NCBI GenBank assembly: GCA_017302015.1
Contig: JAFLEE010000097.1
Span: 1-18,180 of the forward strand
Direction of reading: 5' to 3'
Length of the DNA: 18,180 bases
Source of the DNA: Spirochaetota bacterium
GTDB taxonomy: Bacteria; Spirochaetota; UBA12135; COTS27; JAFLEE01
Below are positions 1-7,078 of the stretch, piece by piece. The notes under the pieces are model-generated. The model saw only the letters and a list, made by a program, of their open reading frames with translations. It was not told the DNA's origin and did not search any database. Each line of letters opens with the position of its first letter. Positions within the stretch are counted from its first letter, which is position 1. The position numbers and the translations under genes were made by a program.

Positions 1-21
1 GACATTGTCTTCTCGATCAGG

Positions 22-34
22 GACATCCCATGTC
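22..34. promoter_or_regulatory. Short palindrome upstream of the AraC gene
   Basis: GACAT-CCC-ATGTC is a perfect 5+5 inverted repeat, about 70 bases before the preferred AraC start. It could be an operator half-site pair. A palindrome of this size also arises by chance, and no second copy was seen. Confidence 0.2.
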
Positions 35-49
35 GCTTCAGCAACGACA

Positions 50-112
50 ACTCCTCCCCCCCCTTCCCCTTGGCTTTCGGCCAAGGGGAAGGGGGCCGGG
101 GGGATGGGGTCC
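50..112. repeat. GC-rich hairpin repeat, copy 1
   Basis: A perfect inverted repeat: the 16-base arm 59-74 (CCCCCTTCCCCTTGGC) is exactly complementary to 80-95, with the five-base loop TTTCG. A G-rich tail follows, ending in TGGGGTCC. The same architecture recurs at 6950-7019, so this looks like a dispersed intergenic palindromic element (REP-like). The right-hand tail contains the ATG at 104 chosen as the start of the AraC gene. Whether it acts as an RNA hairpin, a protein-binding site or an inert repeat cannot be told from sequence. Confidence 0.8.
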
Positions 113-1039
113 ATCCCCGGCGACGCCCCCGACATCCCCCTCCTCGAATGGATGCGGCCGTACTTGCGCCATTGCGGGGTTTCCAGGCGGAAGGCTTGGA
201 AGATCCAGGGGCGCAAACTCCTTGATTTCCTGGTAGTCTCCATTGATGAGGGACTGGGGCGCTTCACCGTAGCCGGGAAGACCTACGAGGCCAAGACCGG
301 CGATCTCTTTTGGATCCCACCCGATACCTTCCATGAGATGGAGGGGTTCGCCCCCGACATGCTCGTCTCCTACATCCATTTCGATCTCATCTATCGCCGC
401 CCGATCAGCCATTGGGATTTCTCCATTCCCGGGGGCACCCTCGATCTTTCTGAGTTCGCTCCCCTCATGCACCCGCCCCTGCCGCCGGGGCCCCTGGGCG
501 AACTCTGCGGCCGTATTCGAAGCCCGGCCGGGGGGCGCTTGGCCCAACGCATCCACGAGGCCTGCGCCGAGGCCACCATGGGCCAGCCTTACGCCGCGCT
601 GCGGGTCAGCGGGATCCTCACGGATCTGGTGGCCCAACTCCTGCGTGACCGCGCCCGGGGGCCGGAGGGTTCCTCCCAGGCCCCGGGCTTGGAGAAGGCG
701 GCGGCCCGCCTCCAAAGCGAATGCCAGAGGGAAGTACCCATGGCCGAGGTGGCGGCCCTCGCAGGGCTCTCGGTGAGCCATTTCCGCAAGCTCTTCCACG
801 AGTGGTTCGGCATGCCCCCCCGGGAATACCACCGCCGCGCCCGCATCCAACGGGCCAAGGGCTTCATGGCCGAGAACCGCCTAAACCTCACGGAGATCGC
901 CGACCAATTGGGCTTCGCCAATGTCCATAGTTTTTCCCGGGCTTTCCGGGAATGCGAGGGGATGAGCCCGGCCGCCTGGAGGCGCTTCGGCAAGCCCCAG
1001 GTGCGGGTGGAGGGACGAGAGCGGCCCTACGCGGGGTAA
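104..1039 (+). CDS. AraC-family transcriptional regulator with N-terminal cupin sensor
   Basis: Probable sugar-responsive activator. The N-terminal part (about residues 25-120 from the ATG at 104) has a cupin-like pattern, including GRFTVAGKTYEAKTGDLFWI and PPDTFHEME, typical of the AraC ligand-binding domain. The C-terminal part carries two helix-turn-helix units: the first begins near residue 213 (MAEVAALAGLSVSHFRKLFH) and the second spans about 260-295 (LTEIADQLGFANVHSFSRAF, then GMSPAAWRRF). The frame stays open upstream to a TTG at 5, but those codons lie in a hairpin repeat (50-112) and encode low-complexity proline and glycine. I therefore prefer ATG 104, which gives 311 residues, normal for the family. 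The start is not certain, because ATG 104 itself lies in the repeat. The glycosidase gene begins 44 bases downstream on the same strand, so co-transcription and local control are likely (inference). The ligand is unknown. Confidence 0.9.
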   Translation: MGSIPGDAPDIPLLEWMRPYLRHCGVSRRKAWKIQGRKLLDFLVVSIDEGLGRFTVAGKTYEAKTGDLFWIPPDTFHEMEGFAPDMLVSYIHFDLIYRRPISHWDFSIPGGTLDLSEFAPLMHPPLPPGPLGELCGRIRSPAGGRLAQRIHEACAEATMGQPYAALRVSGILTDLVAQLLRDRARGPEGSSQAPGLEKAAARLQSECQREVPMAEVAALAGLSVSHFRKLFHEWFGMPPREYHRRARIQRAKGFMAENRLNLTEIADQLGFANVHSFSRAFRECEGMSPAAWRRFGKPQVRVEGRERPYAG

Positions 1040-1083
1040 AAATCGCATCAGCGGCTCAAGAATGAGGTAGAAAAGGGCGGGGG

Positions 1084-4000
1084 ATGGCATCATACTCCAT
1101 CATGACCGAAAAAAAACACCCCCGGTTCGAGCCAAACCTCTTCCGCGAACCGACCCCCGATTTCCGCTCCATCCCGTTCTGGTCCCTCAACGATGAACTC
1201 GAGCCCGCCGAGATCCGCCGCCAACTCGCGGCCTTTAAAGAAGGAGGCTTCGGCGGGGCCTATCTCCATAGCCGCATCGGGCTTTTGACCCCGTACCTGG
1301 GCGAAGATTGGTGGCGCGCCATGGACGCCGGCGTCGAGGCCTGCGACGAACTGGGCATCGAGGCCTGGTTCTACGATGAAGACAAATGGCCCAGCGGCTT
1401 CGCGGGGGGGATCGTGCCGCGGCTCGACGCCTCCTACCGCGCCCGCGTCCTGGCGCGCCTCAAGAAGGGCGCCCCGGTCCCCGAGCATGGCGAGGTCCTC
1501 GGCGAGGATGGCGCCCACCAGTACGTCTGCTGGGTCCAGCCCTTGGGCGAGGCGTGGTTCAATGGCACCTCCTGGGTCGATCTCTTCAATCCCGATTGCG
1601 TGAAGGCCTTCATCGATTGCAGCTATAAGCCCTATGTCGAGCGCTACCGGGGCCGACCCTCGGTGCGGGGCATCTTCACCGACGAGCCCCAGATCTCGCC
1701 CCGGTCCATCCCCTTCCCCCATGAGGGGGTCGTCTCGTGGTCGCCCTTCCTCCGGGAGCGCTTCAAGAAGGACCACGGCTTCGACGTGCTCTCCAAGGCG
1801 GCGGAACTCTTCGAGGAGAGCGGCGATTTCCGGCGTACGCGCCTCCTCTTCTACCGAAGCGTCGCGGCCCAATTCGAGGCCGCCTTCACGATCCCCATCG
1901 CCACCTATTGCGGCGAGAACGGCTTCGTGTGGACGGGCCATTATAATGGGGAGAATAATTTCCGAAGCGTCATCGGAAACGTGGGGAGCATGGCGAGCCA
2001 TTACCGCCACATGCAGCGCCCCGGCATGGACTGGCTGGGCCTGCACATCGACCATGGCATGCTCTCGGCCAAGACCCTCTCCTCGGTGGCCAACCAGTAC
2101 GGCCAGCCGCGGCGCCTCTCCGAGATGTTCGGCTGCTCCGGCCAGAACATGTCCGCCGAGGACCGCGCCTGGATCTTCGGCTGGCACGCGCTCTTGGGCG
2201 TGAATCACGCTTGCCCCCACCTCTCCCTCTACACCGTGCGCGGGGTGCGCAAGCGCGATTATCCCCCCACGCTCTCCCCCCAGCAGCCTTGGTGGCCCTT
2301 CCACCGCCAGGTGGAAGACCTCATGGCCCGCGTTTCCTACGCAGTGAGCGCCGGATCTTACGCCGCGGAAATGCTCCTGCTCCTGCCGCTGGAGAGCGGC
2401 ATGTGCGAATACCCCGCGAAGACCATGGACGAGCGCTCCGCGGCCTTCGAGCAACTCATGAAGGATCTCACCGATGCCAACCGGGATTACGATCTCGGCG
2501 AAGAGACGGTGCTCCTCGAGAACGCGAAGGCCGAGAAGGGCCGCCTTGTCGTCGGCGAGGCGTCCTATCCGATGGTCCTCATCCCGCCCATGCTCTCCAT
2601 ACGCCGCAGCACCGTCGATCTGCTGGGCGCGTTCTTGGACGGGGGCGGCCTGGTGGCCGCCTGCGCCCCGCTCCCCGACCGGGTGGACGGCGCCCCCGAT
2701 GGCTATGCCAAGGAGAAACTCGGCTCGCGCATCCGCTTCCTCGACGCCGCGCGCCTTCCCCAGGCCCTGGGGGAATGTTCGCCCCCCGCCGTGGCGGTCG
2801 CCGCTAAATCGCCCGCGGGCAACGCGCTTCCCGTATGGACGCACCTTCGCAAGGTCGAAAACGGCCGCCTCTGCCTGGCGTTCAATCCCTCCCGCCGCGA
2901 GAGCGCCCAGGTAAAACTCGCGCTTCGCGAGCGTCCCCTTTCGGTCCTGCGTTTCGACACGAGCCACGGCACGGCGGAGAAACTCGCCGTCGATGCCTCG
3001 GGCGCGGTGGCCTTCACCCTCGCCCCCGCCGAAACCGCCGTCCTGGCCCTCGATCTCGATGCCAAGGTGGAGGCGAGGACTGCCGCTGTGTCCAGCGACC
3101 GGGTGATCTCGGTTCTCGACGGCCATTGGGCTTGCCAGCGCCTCGATGAGAACGCCCTCGTCCTCGATTTCGCCTTCTGGAAAATGGAGGGGAAGGGCCA
3201 GGGAGAGAAGGCCGAACCCGTCATCGCCATCGCCGAACTTCTCACCCAGAAGGGGTGGAGCGGCCCCCTCGAACTCTCCTATCCGGTGGACATCGCCCAG
3301 GTTCCCGCCCGCTGCCTCCTGGCCTTCGAATGCCCCAATATGGACGGCGAGTGGAAGGTGAACGGCAAACTCGTCCCCCTCACCGGCGGCCAACCCTTCC
3401 TCGATTCGTGCTATACCACGGTCGACGTGGCGGCGCTCCTCAAAACCGGGCGCAACACGATCTCGTTCCGCACCGATTACCGGGCCCCGCTGCCGGCCAG
3501 CCTCGACGCCCATGAGCGCTACGGCACCGAAATCGAGACCATCTTCCTCATCGGCGATTTCGCGGTGGAGGGGAAGCCTTCCTCCGAACCCCCGGCGCCG
3601 AATCAATTGGAGACCCGCAAGGTCTTCCTCCCTCGGAAGGTGCATCGCCTGGCCTCCTACGCCATAGCGGCGGAGAAGCCCGCCACTTCCGGAGACCTCG
3701 TGCCCCAAGGCTATCCGTTCTACACGGGGCGCTTCGCCCTCGAGCGCGATTTCACCTTGGAGGCGAAGGCCGCGGGTCGAACGCTCCTCACCTTCGAAAA
3801 CCCCGATGTCCAGGCCATCCAGGTCGAGGTCAACGGCGGGCGCGTCGGCGTGGCGATCCTCTCCCCCTGGGAGGTCGACCTCACCGACGCCGTGAAACCC
3901 GGGGTCAATCGCCTGCGCCTGACGATCGTGAACTCCCTGCGGAACCTCCTCGGCCCACACCACCACCGCGACGGCGAACTCACCGGCGTGGGTCCCGATA

Positions 4001-4155
4001 GTTTCACGGGCCGCGGCACCTGGACGAGCGGGGGCCCCGGCGACAACGATTGGGCCGAAAAGCGCAAGACCGGGGGGGCGAAGATCTGGCGGGATGATTA
4101 CCACGTGATCCCCTTCGGGCTCCTCACGCCGCCGAAATTGGTGGTCCGGGGGTAG
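1084..4155 (+). CDS. Glycoside hydrolase, GH106-like (alpha-L-rhamnosidase-related)
   Basis: A 1023-residue protein with no signal peptide, so probably cytoplasmic. The N-terminal half looks like a TIM-barrel glycosidase of the large GH106-like group: IPFWSLNDELEPAEIRRQL, then LHSRIGLLTPYLGEDWW, then YDEDKWPSGFAGG (residues 97-109) and GIFTDEPQ. D200 and E201 of that last motif are candidate active-site acids. The C-terminal part is beta-rich, with galactose-binding-like segments around residues 875-975 and the motif LLGPHHH at 955-961. The ATG at 1084 follows a purine-rich stretch (GAAAAGGGCGGGGG) that can serve as ribosome-binding site; ATG 1102 has none. The AraC gene lies 44 bases upstream. 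Rhamnosides are the family-based guess for substrate, but many members of this group are uncharacterised. A fairly certain glycosidase with uncertain specificity. Confidence 0.82.
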   Translation: MASYSIMTEKKHPRFEPNLFREPTPDFRSIPFWSLNDELEPAEIRRQLAAFKEGGFGGAYLHSRIGLLTPYLGEDWWRAMDAGVEACDELGIEAWFYDEDKWPSGFAGGIVPRLDASYRARVLARLKKGAPVPEHGEVLGEDGAHQYVCWVQPLGEAWFNGTSWVDLFNPDCVKAFIDCSYKPYVERYRGRPSVRGIFTDEPQISPRSIPFPHEGVVSWSPFLRERFKKDHGFDVLSKAAELFEESGDFRRTRLLFYRSVAAQFEAAFTIPIATYCGENGFVWTGHYNGENNFRSVIGNVGSMASHYRHMQRPGMDWLGLHIDHGMLSAKTLSSVANQYGQPRRLSEMFGCSGQNMSAEDRAWIFGWHALLGVNHACPHLSLYTVRGVRKRDYPPTLSPQQPWWPFHRQVEDLMARVSYAVSAGSYAAEMLLLLPLESGMCEYPAKTMDERSAAFEQLMKDLTDANRDYDLGEETVLLENAKAEKGRLVVGEASYPMVLIPPMLSIRRSTVDLLGAFLDGGGLVAACAPLPDRVDGAPDGYAKEKLGSRIRFLDAARLPQALGECSPPAVAVAAKSPAGNALPVWTHLRKVENGRLCLAFNPSRRESAQVKLALRERPLSVLRFDTSHGTAEKLAVDASGAVAFTLAPAETAVLALDLDAKVEARTAAVSSDRVISVLDGHWACQRLDENALVLDFAFWKMEGKGQGEKAEPVIAIAELLTQKGWSGPLELSYPVDIAQVPARCLLAFECPNMDGEWKVNGKLVPLTGGQPFLDSCYTTVDVAALLKTGRNTISFRTDYRAPLPASLDAHERYGTEIETIFLIGDFAVEGKPSSEPPAPNQLETRKVFLPRKVHRLASYAIAAEKPATSGDLVPQGYPFYTGRFALERDFTLEAKAAGRTLLTFENPDVQAIQVEVNGGRVGVAILSPWEVDLTDAVKPGVNRLRLTIVNSLRNLLGPHHHRDGELTGVGPDSFTGRGTWTSGGPGDNDWAEKRKTGGAKIWRDDYHVIPFGLLTPPKLVVRG

Positions 4156-4168
4156 GGGCCGCGGACCC
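4144..4168 (+). terminator. GC-rich hairpin at the glycosidase stop codon
   Basis: GGTCCG (4144-4149) and CGGACC (4163-4168) are complementary, with the TAG stop in the loop. No T-run follows directly, so it is at best a weak terminator or pause site. The rest of the gap to the next gene at 4237 holds GGGGTGGGGTC (4170-4180), which resembles the tail of the hairpin repeat at 6950-7019, and nothing else recognisable. Confidence 0.25.
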
Positions 4169-4236
4169 GGGGTGGGGTCGCCTTTCCGCGTTGTGCGCTT
4201 TTTCTGGGTCCATGGGATCATCCATTCGGGGGCCCC

Positions 4237-5625
4237 ATGATCTACCGGAACATCGAGCGCCACGCCTCGCGCTTCAAGGACTACACCGAACTCAGGATCC
4301 ACGAGAACCGGTCCCTCGGCATCCAGATCCTAAACGGCGACGTCCTCTCGAATAATCGGGAATCCGGGGCCGGCGTTTCGGCCAGGGTCTATCGGGGCGG
4401 CGTCTGGGGCTTCGCCTCGGCGCCCTTCCTCGATGACGCCGCCATCGGCCGGGTGATCGAGACGGCCACCCAAAACGCCCAATTCCTCAGTTCCAGGGAG
4501 AAGCGGGGAATGGGCCCCCTGCCCATGGCGAAAGCGAGCGCGGCCCATGACCTCAGTTCCCCCAAGCCGCGGGGGAACCAAGAGAAGTACTTGGGCTTCG
4601 CCCGGGCCCTCGACGCGTATTTGAAGGAGAAGCACCCCGAACTCCTCTCCCGAAGCATCTACTTGGGCACCCTGGAGGTGGAGAAGCACCTCCTCACCTC
4701 CGAGGGCTCCGTTTCCACGCTCCTCGTCCCGCGAACGGTCCTCTACCTGAGCGCCTCCCGCGAGGCGAAGAACGCTTCGAAGGATCGGGTGGAGCAGGGC
4801 CATGTCTTCGGAGGCGGCGGCCATTTCGAGGAGCACTTCGGCGATCCCGCCGCGCTCTTCCCCGGCATCGAGGCGGTCTGCGAGGATCTCGCGCGCAAGG
4901 CCGAGGGCGATCATGCCGAGGCGGGCGAGCATGAGGTGGTGTTGGGGCCCGACCTGGCGGGCATCCTCGCCCACGAGGCCATCGGCCACACCGTCGAGGC
5001 CGACCTGGTGCTCGGGGGCTCGGTGGCGGGGGATTTCCTCGGCAAGCCGGTGGCCACGGAACTCGTGAGCATCACCGATTTCGCCCATACCGCCCTGGGC
5101 GCGCCGTGCCCCCAGCCCCTCTGGGTGGATGACGAGGGCACCCCGGCCCGGGATACCGTGCTCATCGAGAACGGCGTGCTCAAGAACTTCATGCACAATA
5201 AAGAAACCGCCCGGCATTTCGGCCACGAGGCCACGGGCCATGCCAGGGCCTGGTCGTTCTCCGACGAACCCCTCATCCGCATGCGCAATACGGCCATCCT
5301 CCCGGGGAAGAGCCGCCTCGCCGACATGATCGCGTCCATCGACAAGGGCTATTACCTCGAACAGCCCAGCAATGGCCAGGCCGATAGCACCAGCGAGTTC
5401 ATGTTCGGGGTCACCCGGGGCCGGGAGATCCGCGGGGGGAAATTGGGCAGGGCCCTCTTCGACGCCACCGTCTCGGGGGTGGCCTTCGACATGCTGAAGA
5501 CCGTCACCATGGTCTCCGACGACATGCGGTGGGAGAGCGGGGGGATGTGCGGCAAGAAGCAGCCGATCCCCGTGGGCATGGGCGGCCCGGCGTTGAAATG
5601 CCGCATCCGCATCGGGGGGCGCTAA
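4237..5625 (+). CDS. tldD: TldD-type metalloprotease subunit
   Basis: Catalytic subunit of the TldD/TldE heterodimeric zinc protease, a cytoplasmic peptidase that degrades unfolded or flexible peptides and, in E. coli, trims microcin B17 and CcdA (established for the family). The zinc motif is HEAIGH at residues 246-251, followed by VE. The third expected zinc ligand is a cysteine, and the C-terminal GMCGKKQPIPVGMGGP segment supplies C438. The length of 462 residues is typical. The N-terminus starts directly with the family's helical domain and there is no signal peptide. The ATG at 4237 is preceded by a G-run (GGGGGCCCC) as a weak ribosome-binding site. The partner gene follows with only two bases between stop and start, so the two are almost certainly co-translated. 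Confidence 0.95.
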   Translation: MIYRNIERHASRFKDYTELRIHENRSLGIQILNGDVLSNNRESGAGVSARVYRGGVWGFASAPFLDDAAIGRVIETATQNAQFLSSREKRGMGPLPMAKASAAHDLSSPKPRGNQEKYLGFARALDAYLKEKHPELLSRSIYLGTLEVEKHLLTSEGSVSTLLVPRTVLYLSASREAKNASKDRVEQGHVFGGGGHFEEHFGDPAALFPGIEAVCEDLARKAEGDHAEAGEHEVVLGPDLAGILAHEAIGHTVEADLVLGGSVAGDFLGKPVATELVSITDFAHTALGAPCPQPLWVDDEGTPARDTVLIENGVLKNFMHNKETARHFGHEATGHARAWSFSDEPLIRMRNTAILPGKSRLADMIASIDKGYYLEQPSNGQADSTSEFMFGVTRGREIRGGKLGRALFDATVSGVAFDMLKTVTMVSDDMRWESGGMCGKKQPIPVGMGGPALKCRIRIGGR

Positions 5626-5627
5626 TC

Positions 5628-6917
5628 ATGGAACACGACCTAATCCTTCCCGCCGTGCTCGCCGCCATGGAGGCCGCCGGCGCCGACGCGTCCCAGGCGA
5701 GCTTAAGCCTCTCCGCCAAGACCGAACTCAATATCGACGCCGGGAAACTGAGCCTCCTGCGCACCACCGAATCCTGCCGCTTGGGCCTCACCGCCTATGT
5801 GGGAGGGCGCAAGGGTTCCCTCGGTCTCAATCGCCTCGATGAGGCCTCGGTGAAAGCCGCCGCCGGGGAGGTCGTCGCCCTGGCCCGCCTGTCGCCGCCG
5901 GACGAGGCGAACGCCATCGCGCCCGCCGCCCCCGCGCGCTTCGAGGAATACGGCGAGGCGACGCCCGACCTCGCCGCGATGTACGACCGCTTCAAGGAGT
6001 TCCTCGATTGGGAGGGGAAGGCCCTCCCCAAGACGCGACTCGAGCAGTGCTCCCTCGAGCATTTGGGCAGCCGGTGGTTCTTCGCCAACTCCAACGGCGT
6101 CGACCTCAGGGACCGCACCGCCCTCTACCATTTCGGGGGGATGTTCACCACGAAAGACGGAGCGAAGTCCTCCTCCTTCAACTACTCGGGGGGCGCGGCC
6201 CGCAGCCTCGATAAGCCGCTGAAAGATTGGGGCAGCATGGAGCGCCTGATGCGCCAGTCCGCCGAGCAACTTTCACCGGGTACGGTGGAAGGGAAGTTCA
6301 CGGGAGAGCTCCTCATCACCCCCGATTGCCTGGAGGATTTCATCGGGTCCTTAAACGGCCAATACCTGGGGGATGGCTGCCTCATCAAGGGCAGTTCGCC
6401 CTTCAAAAGCCGCCTGGGGCAAGTCGTGGCGTCGCCGCGCTTGACCCTGCGAAGCGCCCCGAGGAGCCTGGCAGCCGGGCGCTTCTATACCCCCGACGGT
6501 TTCATCGCCGAAGATTGCGCCCTCATCGAGAAGGGCGTCCTGAAACAATTCAATCTGAGCCATTATGGCGCGCGGAAAACCTCCCTCCCCAAATCCCCCA
6601 ATATGGGCGGCCTCTGGGTGGTGGACCCCGGAACCGAAACCTTCGAAGAGCTCCTCGCAAAGGTCGGCCGGGGCCTACTGCTCTGCCGCTTCAGCGGGGG
6701 GAGCCCCAGCGAGAACGGCGATTTCCAGGGCGTCGCCAAGAACTCCTACCTCATCGAGAAAGGACGCCTCGTCGGCCCGGTGAACGAAACCATGGTCTCC
6801 GGCAATATCGGCTCCCTGTTCCGGGATATCTCGGGGATTTCCCGGGAACGCATCGATTTCGGCATGGCCGTCCTCCCATGGGTGCTCACCAGCGGCGCCG
6901 TTATTTCGGGAAAATAG
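5628..6917 (+). CDS. pmbA: TldE/PmbA-type subunit of the TldD/TldE protease
   Basis: Non-catalytic partner of the upstream TldD. The frame is open back into tldD, but the ATG at 5628 starts two bases after the tldD stop and has the G-rich sequence GGGGGGCG just upstream, giving 429 residues, normal for PmbA. As expected for this subunit there is no HExxxH motif. Family hallmarks are visible: FANSNGVDLRDRTALYHFGG in the middle, and toward the C-terminus the FSGG, NGDFQGVAKNSYLIEKG and NETMVSGNI segments. It probably shapes the channel leading to the TldD active site, as in E. coli. No peptide precursor gene was seen beside the pair, so the substrate is unknown. Confidence 0.94.
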   Translation: MEHDLILPAVLAAMEAAGADASQASLSLSAKTELNIDAGKLSLLRTTESCRLGLTAYVGGRKGSLGLNRLDEASVKAAAGEVVALARLSPPDEANAIAPAAPARFEEYGEATPDLAAMYDRFKEFLDWEGKALPKTRLEQCSLEHLGSRWFFANSNGVDLRDRTALYHFGGMFTTKDGAKSSSFNYSGGAARSLDKPLKDWGSMERLMRQSAEQLSPGTVEGKFTGELLITPDCLEDFIGSLNGQYLGDGCLIKGSSPFKSRLGQVVASPRLTLRSAPRSLAAGRFYTPDGFIAEDCALIEKGVLKQFNLSHYGARKTSLPKSPNMGGLWVVDPGTETFEELLAKVGRGLLLCRFSGGSPSENGDFQGVAKNSYLIEKGRLVGPVNETMVSGNIGSLFRDISGISRERIDFGMAVLPWVLTSGAVISGK

Positions 6918-6949
6918 ATCCGTACGCCATCTCCATTCCACTCGAATCC

Positions 6950-7019
6950 ACTCCTCCCCCTCCCATTGGCTTTCGGCCAAGGGGAGGGGTGCCGAACCCC
7001 GTGAGGCGGGGTGGGGTCC
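6950..7019. repeat. GC-rich hairpin repeat, copy 2
   Basis: Same plan as the element at 50-112: a pyrimidine arm 57-70 bases into the 6900s (6957-6970), loop TTTCG (6971-6975) and a complementary purine arm (6976-6989) with one mismatch (A6965 opposite G6981), then a G-rich tail ending in GGGGTGGGGTCC. The arms differ from copy 1 yet remain complementary. The element sits between the tldE stop and the SGNH gene and could form a hairpin in the tldE 3' transcript. Bases 7020-7078 after it are A+T-richer and may hold the SGNH promoter, but no clear -35/-10 pair stands out. Confidence 0.8.
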
Positions 7020-7078
7020 TCTTCATAGTATATTAAGCAGTTGATACGCATCTTATTCCCCATCCCAGAGAGGTGCCC

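Noticed and set aside
1090-4302. A 1070-codon open frame on the minus strand opposite the glycosidase
   Set aside because: It has no recognisable domain, an Arg/Gly/Ala/Glu-rich composition, and mirrors the codon phase of the well-supported plus-strand gene. Such antisense frames are expected in GC-rich genes.
4237-6917. RiPP biosynthetic cluster built around tldD-tldE
   Set aside because: No precursor peptide, cyclodehydratase, radical SAM enzyme or dedicated exporter gene is visible in the window.
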